Assembly (NCBI RefSeq): GCF_040605455.1
Contig: NZ_JBEXCV010000102.1
Location: 1-34,342, forward strand
Source of the DNA: Embleya sp040605455
Lineage (GTDB): Bacteria; Actinomycetota; Actinomycetes; Streptomycetales; Streptomycetaceae
Direction: 5' to 3'
Length of the DNA stretch: 34,342 bases
Below, in pieces: positions 15,316 through 25,552 of the stretch. Each line of letters begins with the position of its first letter. Positions within the stretch are counted from its first letter, which is position 1. Both the position numbers and the translations under genes were made by a program. The notes below the pieces were generated by a model, which did no database searches, was not told the origin of the DNA, and was given only the letters and a program-made list of their open reading frames with translations.

Positions 15316-16929
15316 CTACCAGCCGAGTTGGTCGCCGAGCCGCAACCGCAGCCACAGCACCAGACGCTCGTCCGGGTCGGCGAGATCGAACCCGAAGATC
15401 TCCTTGGCACGGGAAAGCCGGTACCGGATCGTGTTCGGGTGCACGGACAGCCGATGGGAGGCGGCGGCGACATCGCCGTTGGCGTCCAGGTAGGCGAGGA
15501 TGGTGGGCGCATACGTGGTGCTGTGCTCGAGATCGTGGGCACGGACCGCCGGCCCGAGCCCGCGGGGGAGCCCCTCGTGCGTGGCCAGCATCTGGGCCAG
15601 CGCGGACAGCGTCGCGCCGGCCCACACCTCGTCGATCGTCGCCACCTGGCACGACTCCGGATCACCCGGCCGCTCGGAGAGCGCACGCAGGACGAGATCC
15701 GCGTCGGCGCGTGAGCTCACGATCGAGCGCAGCCCCTGGACGATCGAGCCCAGTCCGGCCCGGACGGGCACACGGAGCGCGCTGTGGGCCCGCCGCGCGA
15801 TATAGGCGACGAGTTCACGGTGCGCGTTCGACGAAGGCCCGCTCGGCAGCAGGGCATAGACCGTTCCGTCGATCAACGCGCAGCCGTGCCTGCCGTAGCG
15901 CGCCTCGCAATGCAAGCTCACCAAGTCGGCGAGCCGGGTGGCCGCGTGAGCCGTGAGAACATCCTCGGCATCGACCGAGGCGACGGCGAATGCGGCCACT
16001 GCGACGGGCAAGTTCGGGTCCAGACCGAGCTGTTGGGCCACCGCGGTGACACTGCTCGGGTCGGCGAGCAGCCGCCGCAACAGGTCGGCGTACCTGCGCC
16101 GGACGGCAGATTCCGTGGTACGGGCTGCGAGCAGGTGCAGCGCGACGTTGCTCGCCACATCGGAAAGGGCCTGTTCGGCAACGGAGTCCAGGTTTTCGCC
16201 GGCATCGACGACCCAGATCGAACCCAACACCTCGCTTCCCACGCGGACCGCGACACCGAGACGAGGAAACCCCCCGGGAACGCCGGAGAACCGGCAAGTG
16301 CGCCCCACCCGGGTGAGCACACGGTACTGCTCGTCGTAGTCCGGGCCGTCCGGCACCTGGAGGCCGAGGATGCCCTGGCGGCGGCCCTCGTCAACGGCCT
16401 GGCCGGGCAAAGTCGAGTACGCGAGGATGCGCCGGTGCGGATCCTCGATCACGGTGGCTCCGCCCACCATCCCCGCGATCGCGTTGGCCAACGCGAACAG
16501 ATCGCCGACGGCCGGGGCACCTGCGGCCTGCCCGAAACGCACCGTCGGGGTAAGGGCCGAGGAGATCATGGCATCCAAATGGTGCCAGGCCACGGCCTCG
16601 TCGGCGGCGAGCAGCACGATGCCGGACTGCCGGGCGGCTTCCACCAGCCGGGTGACCGGCTCGCCGAAACTCTTCACCACCAGAGCGGCGTATCCGGCCT
16701 CGGTCGCCGAACCGACCAGTTCCATCGCCTGCGCTTCGACCATCCCCACTCCGACGGCGAGCAGGATCGCGTCTCTGATGGGGGGAAGTGGAAGTGGGGC
16801 TCGACGCTCGAAGATGACCACGCCCGAGACCGGCACCAGTCTTTCCGGCAGTACGGTCAACGGCCGCAGCAGCGACGAGCCCAACACTTCCAGGACTTGT
16901 CCGAGATCGGGAACCCCGGTATCGAGCAT
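15316..16929 (-). CDS. PucR-family transcriptional regulator
   Basis: This 537-residue cytosolic regulator has an N-terminal sensory domain (GVVIFERRAPLPLPP onwards), then a middle region beginning GDLFALANAIAGMVGGA with GAF-like features (TVIEDPHRRILAYS, GSIWVVDAGENLD). It ends in the PucR helix-turn-helix, DVAAASHRLSVHPNTIRYRL, and FGFDLADPDERLVLWLRLRL. I chose the ATG at 16929 (AGAGGTG just upstream). The frame extends 18 codons further, but that stretch belongs to the conserved upstream region shared with the second copy. It is divergent from the serine hydrolase gene. PucR proteins usually respond to nitrogen compounds, so a role in inducing the adjacent peptide genes is likely but inferred. 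A decayed second copy lies at about 25553-25810. Confidence 0.88.
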   Translation of the reverse strand: MLDTGVPDLGQVLEVLGSSLLRPLTVLPERLVPVSGVVIFERRAPLPLPPIRDAILLAVGVGMVEAQAMELVGSATEAGYAALVVKSFGEPVTRLVEAARQSGIVLLAADEAVAWHHLDAMISSALTPTVRFGQAAGAPAVGDLFALANAIAGMVGGATVIEDPHRRILAYSTLPGQAVDEGRRQGILGLQVPDGPDYDEQYRVLTRVGRTCRFSGVPGGFPRLGVAVRVGSEVLGSIWVVDAGENLDSVAEQALSDVASNVALHLLAARTTESAVRRRYADLLRRLLADPSSVTAVAQQLGLDPNLPVAVAAFAVASVDAEDVLTAHAATRLADLVSLHCEARYGRHGCALIDGTVYALLPSGPSSNAHRELVAYIARRAHSALRVPVRAGLGSIVQGLRSIVSSRADADLVLRALSERPGDPESCQVATIDEVWAGATLSALAQMLATHEGLPRGLGPAVRAHDLEHSTTYAPTILAYLDANGDVAAASHRLSVHPNTIRYRLSRAKEIFGFDLADPDERLVLWLRLRLGDQLGW

Positions 16930-17017
16930 CCTCACCTCTTTGGCCAGGCACACAAAGCATTCGGGAAATCTCTGGACGGGCATCGCATGCCCCCGGCCAG
17001 TCCAAGCGCCACGCTGT

Positions 17018-17045
17018 CCGCATGCTCAATTCAGCAAACGTGCGG
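17018..17045. promoter_or_regulatory. Operator-like inverted repeat between pucR-type gene and serine hydrolase
   Basis: CCGCATGCT, CAATTC, then AGCAAACGTGCGG: an inner TGCT-N6-AGCA inside outer CCGCA/TGCGG arms. The same element survives, nearly unchanged, at 25437-25464 beside the decayed second regulator copy. Conservation amid decay argues for a binding site, perhaps for the PucR-type protein. Confidence 0.45.
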
Positions 17046-17337
17046 CGGGCATGCCCAGTGACCGTACCCTCCAAGGCCTCGTGGAGCGCAACCAACCGCG
17101 GCCCCCCGCGGCGAGTTCGGTGACGAGCCGGTGCCGCAGGAGGCTGTGATCCCTTTGCTCGCTCGTCGATACCGGAACCCGTTCCGGATCGCCGGCGGCG
17201 GTGCTTCCTGGCGCACGACCGCTATGCCGTCTCGATCAAAACCGTACGGCCGGGTTTCGTGGGGCTGCGGCCGCCTTCTCCGACACCAGGCGTAATCGAT
17301 CAGCGACACGCAACAGTACTGCAGAAAAGGAGACATC

Positions 17338-18453
17338 ATGCGATACAGGACGAGTGTTGTCGTGGCCTTGGCGTGCGCAGCCTCTCTGGTGACGGTGCCC
17401 GGGCAGGCAACCGCGACACCGCAGTGTGACACCAAGCCCATCCAGACAGCTCTGAAGTCACTGCAAAGTGTCGGCGCTTCGGGGATGAGCGTGACGGTGA
17501 AGAGTCCGAACTGCGGCGTCTGGAAGGGCGGCGTCGGCCTCGCCGATCTCAGAACGGGCCGTAAGGTCGTCGGCAATGAGCACAGCCGCATCGGCAGCGA
17601 TACCAAGACCTGGACCGCCACGGTCGTGCTTCAGCTCGTCGGCGAGGGCAAGATCGACCTCGATGACACCGTGGACGACTATCTGCCCGGTCTCATCCGC
17701 ACCAAGCTCTATGACGGGCGCAGCATCACGATTCGGCAGCTTCTGCAGCACACCAGCGGCTTGCCCGATTACCTGGACGCGCCCTTCTGGGAGAACGAGG
17801 ACGCGCACCGCTGGGATCACATCGAGCCCTTGCAGACGGTCCGTCAGGCGCTCACTCTGCCCAAGCCCGACACAACGGCGTCCGGCTTTGCCTACTCCAA
17901 CACCAACTACAACCTGGTCGGCCTGATTGTCAGGGAGGTCACCGGCCGCAGCATCGGCACCGAGATCCGGGAACGAATCGTCGAGCCCCTCGGACTGTGC
18001 GAGACCGAATGGCCCGGTGATCGGACCACGATCCCCACGCCGGAACTGCGAGGCTACGCGGAGCGGCGGGGCACTCTGGTGGACAAGACGGAATGGAACA
18101 CCTCGGAGGCCGACGCGTCGGGCGCTCTGATCTCCAACGGTGCGGACACCACCGCTTTCTGGACCGCCCTGTTGAGCGGGAAACTGCTGGCTCCGGCCCA
18201 ACTCGCCGAAATGAAAAAGACCGTTTCGGAAGACGTCGCGAATGAGCGCTACGGCCTGGGAGTCGAGCGCCACGAGCCCTTCCCGGGCCTTGTCATCTGG
18301 GGACACAGCGGCAGTATGTCGAGCGGCCACAAGTTCAGGAACGCCGTCACCGACGACGGCCGACGGGCCGTGACCCTGCTGATCGGCTCGGAAACGTTCG
18401 ACTCGGACAAGGTGGACTCCATCATGGGCAAGCTCATGCGCGACCTCCGCTGA
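17338..18453 (+). CDS. Secreted serine hydrolase, beta-lactamase/DD-peptidase family (S12)
   Basis: This 371-residue exported protein has a signal peptide of about 26 residues (cleavage near QATA). SDTK (S87-K90) is the SxxK nucleophile motif, YSN (Y186-N188) the second motif and HSG (H323-G325) the third, in the expected order and spacing. QLLQHTSGLPDYL and NTNYNLVGLIV are typical of D-alanyl-D-alanine carboxypeptidase and D-aminopeptidase relatives. HSG rather than KTG is common in this class. ATG 17338 has AAAAGGAG upstream. It faces away from the PucR-type regulator across about 400 bases holding a conserved operator-like site. It probably removes D-residues from extracellular peptides or peptidoglycan stems, but an esterase role cannot be excluded. 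Confidence 0.9.
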   Translation: MRYRTSVVVALACAASLVTVPGQATATPQCDTKPIQTALKSLQSVGASGMSVTVKSPNCGVWKGGVGLADLRTGRKVVGNEHSRIGSDTKTWTATVVLQLVGEGKIDLDDTVDDYLPGLIRTKLYDGRSITIRQLLQHTSGLPDYLDAPFWENEDAHRWDHIEPLQTVRQALTLPKPDTTASGFAYSNTNYNLVGLIVREVTGRSIGTEIRERIVEPLGLCETEWPGDRTTIPTPELRGYAERRGTLVDKTEWNTSEADASGALISNGADTTAFWTALLSGKLLAPAQLAEMKKTVSEDVANERYGLGVERHEPFPGLVIWGHSGSMSSGHKFRNAVTDDGRRAVTLLIGSETFDSDKVDSIMGKLMRDLR

Positions 18454-18507
18454 CGGTAACCATTCCCGCGTCCTTCGCGTGAACGGCCGCCGATGCAATC
18501 CGCCTTC

Positions 18508-18705
18508 CCACGCGAAAGGCTCCGTCGTGTCGTTGAGGGCATCACCCCGCAGTCGCCGCCGATGCCCTCAACGACCTTTCAGGCCATCGCAGCCCATCCG
18601 AAGCCCTGAGCCGGCTTCTTCCGGAACCGGTGGCTGCCGCAGCCACGCGAAGGTGGCATCGACATACGGTTCCCGCCGGTTTCATCGACGACCATTCCCG
18701 CCCGG
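18508..18705 (+). pseudogene. Decayed 5' end of a second M19 dipeptidase gene
   Basis: This stretch aligns along its length with 26026-26216, the ribosome site and first roughly 55 codons of the intact dipeptidase. CACGCGAAAGG, TCCGTCGTGTC, TTCTTCCGG, ACCGGTGGCTGCCGCAG, GGCATCGACAT and TTCATCGACGA recur in the same order. The GTG start (18527) and its AAAGG site are kept. Small indels destroy the frame: the HND metal-site codons are altered and the reading shifts repeatedly. Similarity fades after about 18705. It is non-functional and lies between the intact hydrolase gene and the end of the opp operon. Confidence 0.75.
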
Positions 18706-18791
18706 CGGGCGCTCCGGACGAGCACGCCTGGAGCCGCGGCCGGCCGGTTCCTGTGTCATCGGTATCGGCTGTCGTCGGTATCCGCCGGGCG

Positions 18792-19972
<1,181 letters not shown>

Positions 19973-19976
<4 letters not shown>

Positions 19977-21070
19977 ACCTTCGGCGCAATCTCTTCGGTC
20001 CAGATCCGCTCCCGCTGTTCCTGCGTCATGTGGCAGGCGGCCCAGTGCTTTCCGCCGACCTCGGTCAGCTCGGGTCGGACCGTGCGGGTGACGTCGTCCT
20101 TCGGCACGTCCGCGTACGGGCAGCGCGGGTTGAAGGCGCAGCCGGACGGGAGGTTGATCAGGGAGGGCGGGGAGCCCTTGACCGGGATGAGCCGGTCCTG
20201 CTGCTCGCGGTCGAGGCGCGGCATCGAGCCGAGCAGACCCCAGGTGTAGGGGTGCCGGGGCTCGTGGAACACCTGCTCCGCCGGGCCTCGTTCGACGCAG
20301 CGGCCGCCGTACATCACCAGGATGTCGTCGGCGAGTTCGGCGACGACGCCCAGGTCGTGGGTGATGACGATGACCGCGGAGCCGAACTCCTTCTGCAGGT
20401 CCCGGATGAGGTCGAGGATCTGCGCCTGGACGGTGACGTCGAGAGCGGTGGTGGGCTCGTCCGCGATGAGCAGCTCGGGGTTGTTCACCAGGGACATCGC
20501 GATCATCGCGCGCTGGCGCATGCCGCCGGAGAACTCGTGTGGGTAGGCGTCCACCCGCTTGTCCGGCTGCGGGATGCCCACCCGGTCGAGCATCTCGATC
20601 GCACGCTTGCGGGCGGTCTTCTTGCCGACGTCGTGGTGGATCCGGTATGCCTCGACGATCTGCCGGCCGATCGTGTAGTAAGGGTGCAGCGCGGACAGCG
20701 GATCCTGGAAGATCATCGCCATCGCGCGGCCCCGCAGCCTGCGCACGTGGTCGGGGCCGGCCGACAGCAACTCGGTGCCGTCCAGCCAGATCTCGCCGGA
20801 GATCTGCGCCTTGCGCTTGCCGTATTGGCCGGTGGTGTGCAGACCCATGATGCCGAGCGAGGTCACCGACTTGCCGGAGCCCGACTCGCCGACGATGCCG
20901 AGGGTCCTGCCCCTCTCCAACTGGAAGCTGAGCCCGTCGACGGACTTGACCAGGCCGTCGTCGGTCGGGAAGTGCACCCTCAGGTCGCGCACTTCCAGGA
21001 AGGCACTCGGAGCAGGCGAAGCGGCGGCGGGCCCGCCCACCGCGGCTGCGCTGTTGCCGGGTTCGGTCAT
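19973..21070 (-). CDS. oppD: Oligopeptide ABC transporter ATP-binding protein (OppD/DppD)
   Basis: This 365-residue cytosolic ATPase pairs with OppF. It has Walker A GESGSGKSV, MIFQDPLSALHPYYTIG, signature FSGGMRQRAMIAMSL, Walker B LLIADEPTTALD, THDLGVVAELAD, and a C-terminal extension with CAFNPRCPYAD and ACHM. The ATG at 21070 overlaps the oppB stop (ATGA), so translation is coupled. The frame stays open far upstream, but that part is an out-of-frame reading of oppB. Confidence 0.93.
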
Positions 21071-22065
21071 GCGAGCCTCACTCGGGGGTCGATCACGGCG
21101 TACAGGACGTCCACCACGAGGTTGGCCAGCAGCACCGAGAGGGAGGTGATCAGGACGACGCCCAGGATGATGGGCAGGTCCTGGTTCCTGATGGCGTTCA
21201 GCACGGCCTGGCCGAGGCCGGGCAGGTTGAACGTCGACTCGGTGAGGATCGCGCCGCCGATGAGGGCGCCGAGGTCCATGCCCAGCATGGTGAGGATCGG
21301 CGTCATCGTGGAGCGCATGGCGTGCTTTCCGATGACGGTCCGCTCCCGCAGGCCCTTGGCGCGCGCGGTACGGATGTAGTCCTCGCCCAAAACCTCCATC
21401 ATCGTGGCGCGGGTGATGCGCGCGTACATCGCCGCATAGAGGAAGGCGAGGGTGATCCACGGCAGGATCATGCCGCCGAACCAGCCGCCCGGGCTTTGGC
21501 CGAGCGGCACGTACTGCGCGTCGAACCATTTCAGCCCGAACGCGAAGGTCGCCAGGGAGAGCATGCCGGTGAAGTAGATGGGGAGGGACACACCCGCGAG
21601 GGAGACGACCATCGCGCCGCGGTCCCAGAGGCTGCCGCGCTTGAGCGCGGAGAGCACACCCGCCGCGACACCGAAGACCAGCCACAATACGGCGGCACCG
21701 AGCGCGAGCCCCAGGGTCACCGGGAAGCGGTCGGTCAGCACCGGCCATACGGCCTGTTCGCTCTTGAACGAGTAGCCGAAGCACGGCGCGGAGCAGTGGA
21801 CGACGTCGCCGCCGGTCGCGTAGGTGCGGCCTGTGAAGATGCCCTTGAAGAACTCCCATGCCTGGAGGTGGACGGGGTCGCTCAGGCCGAGCTTCTCCCG
21901 CACGGCCTCGACAGCGGCGGGGTCGGCCTGCTTGCCCACGAAGCTCGCGGCGATGTCGACGCCCGCCCATTTGGGGACGAGGAAGAAGATGCCGAAGACC
22001 ACCATGATGATGACCACCAACATCACTGCGGCGGCGAACAGCCGCCTGATAAGGTAAGCGAGCAC
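21067..22065 (-). CDS. oppB: Oligopeptide ABC transporter permease (OppB/DppB)
   Basis: This 332-residue inner-membrane permease starts LAYLIRRLFAAAVML, the typical first helix of OppB/DppB proteins. It has about six membrane segments and the cytoplasmic EAA-type loop (EVLGEDYIRTARAKGLRE) that docks the ATPases. The GTG at 22065 has only a weak ribosome site. It follows oppA by 109 bases that contain a stable hairpin, so it may be expressed less than the binding protein. It overlaps oppD by ATGA. Confidence 0.92.
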   Translation of the reverse strand: MLAYLIRRLFAAAVMLVVIIMVVFGIFFLVPKWAGVDIAASFVGKQADPAAVEAVREKLGLSDPVHLQAWEFFKGIFTGRTYATGGDVVHCSAPCFGYSFKSEQAVWPVLTDRFPVTLGLALGAAVLWLVFGVAAGVLSALKRGSLWDRGAMVVSLAGVSLPIYFTGMLSLATFAFGLKWFDAQYVPLGQSPGGWFGGMILPWITLAFLYAAMYARITRATMMEVLGEDYIRTARAKGLRERTVIGKHAMRSTMTPILTMLGMDLGALIGGAILTESTFNLPGLGQAVLNAIRNQDLPIILGVVLITSLSVLLANLVVDVLYAVIDPRVRLA

Positions 22066-22091
22066 AGCTTATGGCCTGCCGCGGATTGCGA

Positions 22092-22112
22092 GCCGCCGGG
22101 GCTTCCGGCGGC
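22092..22112 (-). promoter_or_regulatory. Hairpin between oppA and oppB, likely mRNA stabiliser or attenuator
   Basis: A perfect 8-bp GC stem (GCCGCCGG with CCGGCGGC) has a 5-base loop. It sits inside the operon between the binding-protein gene and the permease gene. Such hairpins often protect the upstream mRNA and lower downstream expression, giving excess binding protein. That role is inferred. Confidence 0.5.
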
Positions 22113-22174
22113 CCGCGATCACGCCGCGCCGGCCTTCACCTGCCTTTCGTGCCGTTCGGCGGGTGTTCCGGAGT

Positions 22175-23950
22175 TCACTTCGAGGACTTCAGACCGAGGC
22201 TGATGAAGTCGTAGCCGTTGTACGCGTCGGTCATGTAGACGTTTGTGAGTCGGCTGGAGCGCCAGTTCAGATACTTCTCGTAGGTGAAGGGCAGGTAGTA
22301 AGCGCCCTCCATGACCTTGTGGTTGATCTGCGTGGCGATCCGGCCCTTGTTGCCCTCGTCGGGCTCCTTGGCGTAGGCGTCGAAGAGTTCGTCGATCGCC
22401 TTGTCCTTGATCAGGGCGTAGTTGTTGTTGGCGCTCTCCAGGATGTACTTGCTGTCCCACAGCGGCCGACCGAAGCCCTGGACGGACGGGAAGTCCGCGG
22501 CCCAGCCGTCGATGATGATGCCGTAGCCCTTCTTCTCCACGTTGGCGGGGCTGCCGACGATGCCGGAGGTCTGCGCGCCGTCGTACTGGTCGATCTGCGC
22601 GTCGACGCCGATCTTCTTCAACGACGCCTGCAGGGACTGCGCGGTGGCCACCTCGACCGGCTTGTTGTTGCGGACGGCAATGGTGGTGCGGAACCCGTCC
22701 GGCTTGCCGCAGGCAGCCAGCTCCTCCTTGGCCTTGGTGATGTTTCCGCTCTTGTCGGCGCCGGCCATGGCGAACGGGTCGTACTTCTGGCCCTCGTTAC
22801 CCGGGACCGACGGCGGCAGCATGTTGGTCCCGATATCACCGCCGGCAACGGGGCCACCGCGCGCGGTCTGCAGGGACAGGTGGTCGGCCCCGTAGATGAC
22901 CGCCTTGCGGCAGTGCTCGTTGTCGAACGGCTTCACGCTCTGCGGGAAGGCGGCGTAACGGACGTAACCGGAGAGCGGATTGTCCAGGTTGCCCTTGTGC
23001 TGCTTCAGCGCGGTCTGGCGGCCCTGCGGCGACATGCCGGATTGGCTGAGGTCCAGGTCGTAGTCGCCGGCGATCAGTCGCTGGTCCATGTCATTGGCGT
23101 TGGAGAAGAAATTGACGCTGACGGTGTCCGGGTAGGCCTTGCGGACCGGGTCCGAGGCGTCCTTCCACTGCGTGTTGCGGACCAGTTCCAGGCTCTTGCC
23201 CGGCTCGTACGACTCGAACTTGTACGGACCGCTGGAAAACGGATGCAGGCCGTACTTGGACTTGGTGTCCTTGTCCTGGCGTACCGGGGAGGCCGACGGC
23301 ATCGCGAGCATCTGTGGGAAGTCGCTGTTGGCCTGCGGCAGTTGGAAGACGATCGTCTTGTCGTCGGGTGTCTCGATCGCTTTCAGACCCAGCTTGTCCG
23401 CGGACGTGTCCTGGTAGGGGCCCGGGTACTCGCCGTCGGGGTCGAGGACGTCCTTGAGGTACACCGGACCACCCGACAGCACGTCCTGCGCCCACTGGCG
23501 CTCGATGCCGTACTTGACGTCCTTGGAGGTGATCGGCTTGCCGTCCTCCCAGGTGATCCCGTCGCGCAGAGTGAACGTGTAGGTCTTGCCGCCGTCCGAG
23601 ACCTTGCCCATGTCGGTGGCGAGGTCGGGCTGCAGCGCGGCGCCCGACTTGCCCGGCTCGGTCTTGTAGGTGACCAACTGGCGGCTGTAGTACCGCATGA
23701 AGTTCCAGGCGAAGCCGTAGTAACTCCGCGTGGTGTCCCACGAGTCGCCATCCTGGGTGCCGGCGAACTTCAGGGTGCCGCCCTTGCTGGTGCCGGCGTC
23801 CAGGACCTTGTTGCCGGCGGCGTCGTAGCCGGCCTCGCCGGTTTTGTCGCCGCCGCCGCTGCCACACGCCGCCGTGGTCAGCAGCCCCGCGACCACGGCC
23901 GCGACGGCCAGTGCCTGCTTACGCCGCCCTGAGGTGCGTTGGGTAGTCAT
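22175..23950 (-). CDS. oppA: Oligopeptide-binding lipoprotein (OppA/DppA, SBP family 5)
   Basis: This 591-residue lipoprotein captures peptides outside the membrane for the Opp transporter. The basic start, hydrophobic core and TTAAC lipobox (C29 lipidated) are clear. The SBP_bac_5 body includes TFTLRDGITWEDGKPITSKD and VKYGIERQWA, GLHPFSSGPYKFESYEPG, and QLPQANSDFPQMLAMP. The ATG at 23950 has GGAGG about 10 bases upstream; the 44-codon extension is not plausible. It lies between permease genes oppC and oppB, an unusual order. Cargo is likely peptides, but nickel or sugars are known for the wider family. Confidence 0.93.
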   Translation of the reverse strand: MTTQRTSGRRKQALAVAAVVAGLLTTAACGSGGGDKTGEAGYDAAGNKVLDAGTSKGGTLKFAGTQDGDSWDTTRSYYGFAWNFMRYYSRQLVTYKTEPGKSGAALQPDLATDMGKVSDGGKTYTFTLRDGITWEDGKPITSKDVKYGIERQWAQDVLSGGPVYLKDVLDPDGEYPGPYQDTSADKLGLKAIETPDDKTIVFQLPQANSDFPQMLAMPSASPVRQDKDTKSKYGLHPFSSGPYKFESYEPGKSLELVRNTQWKDASDPVRKAYPDTVSVNFFSNANDMDQRLIAGDYDLDLSQSGMSPQGRQTALKQHKGNLDNPLSGYVRYAAFPQSVKPFDNEHCRKAVIYGADHLSLQTARGGPVAGGDIGTNMLPPSVPGNEGQKYDPFAMAGADKSGNITKAKEELAACGKPDGFRTTIAVRNNKPVEVATAQSLQASLKKIGVDAQIDQYDGAQTSGIVGSPANVEKKGYGIIIDGWAADFPSVQGFGRPLWDSKYILESANNNYALIKDKAIDELFDAYAKEPDEGNKGRIATQINHKVMEGAYYLPFTYEKYLNWRSSRLTNVYMTDAYNGYDFISLGLKSSK

Positions 23951-24020
23951 GATCTCGGATCCTCCGGATTTGATGAGAGACCCCATGCGAAGTGCCGCGG
24001 GTCGCCTCGGGGACGGCAGT

Positions 24021-25028
24021 TCAGCGGGAGCCCTTGGGGTCGAGCGCGTCGCGCACGCCGTCGCCGAAGAGGTTGAAGGCAAGGACGGTGATGAAGATGG
24101 CCACGCCCGGAACGATCATGTAGATCGGATCCGAGTCGTAGTAGTCGATCGCGTTCGAGAGCATCTGTCCCCACGAGGCCGTGGGCGGCTTGACGCCCAC
24201 GCCCAGGAAGCTGAGCGCGGCCTCGGTCAGGATGTTCGTGGGAATCATCATCGTCGTGTAGACGACGATCGGGGCGACGAGGTTGGGCAGCAGTTCCTTG
24301 AACAGGATGTGCAAGCGCCCGGCGCCCAGCGAGCGGGCGGCCTCGACGTACTCGCGTTCGCGCAGCGAAAGCGTCTGGCCGCGTGCCACGCGCCCGATGT
24401 AGGGCCAGCCGAAGAAGCCGATGACCAGGATCATGACGAAGACGCGGACGCTGGACCCGGTCATCCCCAGCATGTCGCTCGGCATGACCGAGACCAGCGC
24501 GATGATGAACAGCAGCTGCGGAAAGGCGAGCAGACCATCCATGACGCGGCTGATGGCGGCGTCCACCCAGCCGCCGAAGAAGCCCGCCAGAATCCCGAGG
24601 ATCGTACCCAGGACGACCGCCACCAAGGCCGACAGGAAACCGACGAGCAGCGAGATCCGGGCACCGTAGAGGATCCGGGCGAAGATGTCCCGGCCGTTGA
24701 CCGGCTCGACGCCCAGCAGGTGGTCGCCGCTGATGCCGCCCAGCGACCCCTTGGGAGTGCCGAACAGCGCGTCGATCATGTCCTCGTGGTAGGCGTCCGG
24801 ATCCTGTCCGAGGAGGTTCGAGATCACGGGCGCGAGCAGCGCGATCACGATGAGGGCGAGTATGACGGCGCCACCCGTCAGAGCCAACCTGTCGCGCTTG
24901 AGCCGTTCCCAGGCGATCCGCCCCGGCGAACGGCCTTGTACAGGCTTGGCGTTGCCCTCGACTGCGGCTGCTTCCTCGGCCGCGCTCGGGGCCGCTTCCG
25001 CGGTCGGCTCGCGCAATGGTGCCGTCAT
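24021..25028 (-). CDS. oppC: Oligopeptide ABC transporter permease (OppC/DppC)
   Basis: This 335-residue inner-membrane permease begins with a long cytoplasmic N-terminus (about 50 residues), then a first helix (LTGGAVILALIVIALLAPV) and the OppC-type sequence DHLLGVEPVNGRDIFARILYG. The EAA loop EYVEAARSLGAGR and ALSFLGVGVKPPTASWGQML are typical of DppC/OppC. It is the first gene of the operon. The ATG at 25028 has AGGAG upstream, and 70 bases separate its stop from oppA. Its promoter must lie in about 25030-25260, beside the decayed hydrolase copy. Confidence 0.92.
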   Translation of the reverse strand: MTAPLREPTAEAAPSAAEEAAAVEGNAKPVQGRSPGRIAWERLKRDRLALTGGAVILALIVIALLAPVISNLLGQDPDAYHEDMIDALFGTPKGSLGGISGDHLLGVEPVNGRDIFARILYGARISLLVGFLSALVAVVLGTILGILAGFFGGWVDAAISRVMDGLLAFPQLLFIIALVSVMPSDMLGMTGSSVRVFVMILVIGFFGWPYIGRVARGQTLSLREREYVEAARSLGAGRLHILFKELLPNLVAPIVVYTTMMIPTNILTEAALSFLGVGVKPPTASWGQMLSNAIDYYDSDPIYMIVPGVAIFITVLAFNLFGDGVRDALDPKGSR

Positions 25029-25280
25029 CTGACAGGGACTCCTCTCAACCGGCGCCGGCCGGACCGTACTTGCCGCTGTGGCGGCGTCATCACTTTGTCG
25101 GTCACAAGGGCGGACGCCCCTGCTGTGGAACTCTTCAACGCTTCGGCGCCCCGTTGCCGGGCTGAGGAGTTGGCGCCGCCACCTCCGTGCGGTGGCCCGG
25201 CACCGAAGGCGCGATCAGACGACGGCCGGTAAGGGCTTCGCCACGCCTCCCGACGGCGATGGAGGACGCCGGTCGGCAGA

Positions 25281-25400
25281 GGTCGTGGATGGGTTCGCCA
25301 ACGATGGAGCCCACCTTGTCCGAGTCGCAGGTCTCGGGCCGGGAAGTGCGGGACGGACGCCGGCACGGGCGGCGGTGCGCGTGGCGGTTTCGGTCGCGGC
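25281..25400 (-). pseudogene. Decayed 3' end of a second serine hydrolase gene
   Basis: The minus-strand translation reads ETCDSDKVGSIVGEPIHDLC. The intact hydrolase ends ETFDSDKVDSIMGKLMRDLR. DNA similarity continues upstream towards about 25390. There it jumps straight into the sequence that in the intact locus lies upstream of the hydrolase start, so nearly the whole gene, including all catalytic motifs, has been deleted. The original stop TGA appears as CGA. It is non-functional. Confidence 0.7.
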
Positions 25401-25436
25401 CCGGGCCGTGGTGGGTGCGGTCGCCGGGGGTGCCCG

Positions 25437-25464
25437 CCGCACGCTTGCTGGATTGTGCATGCGG
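25437..25464. promoter_or_regulatory. Second copy of the operator-like element
   Basis: The reverse complement of 25437-25464 reads CCGCATGCACAATCC then AGCAAGCGTGCGG. It differs from 17018-17045 at only a few positions and keeps the outer CCGCA/TGCGG arms and the inner AGCA. The flanks also align (for example AATCTCTGGACGGG and CCACGCTGTCCGCATGC). Confidence 0.45.
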
Positions 25465-25552
25465 ACAGCGTGGCTTTTGGATTGGCCGGGAACATGCGGT
25501 ACCCGTCCAGAGATTCCGCGGATGCTTTGTACGACTGGCTATAGAGCCGAGG

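Noticed and set aside
15784..17061. Plus-strand 425-codon frame opposite the PucR-type gene
   Set aside because: It is the antisense shadow of the regulator. Its similarity to the 25.4-kb region is explained by the duplicated regulator/intergenic DNA, not by a protein.
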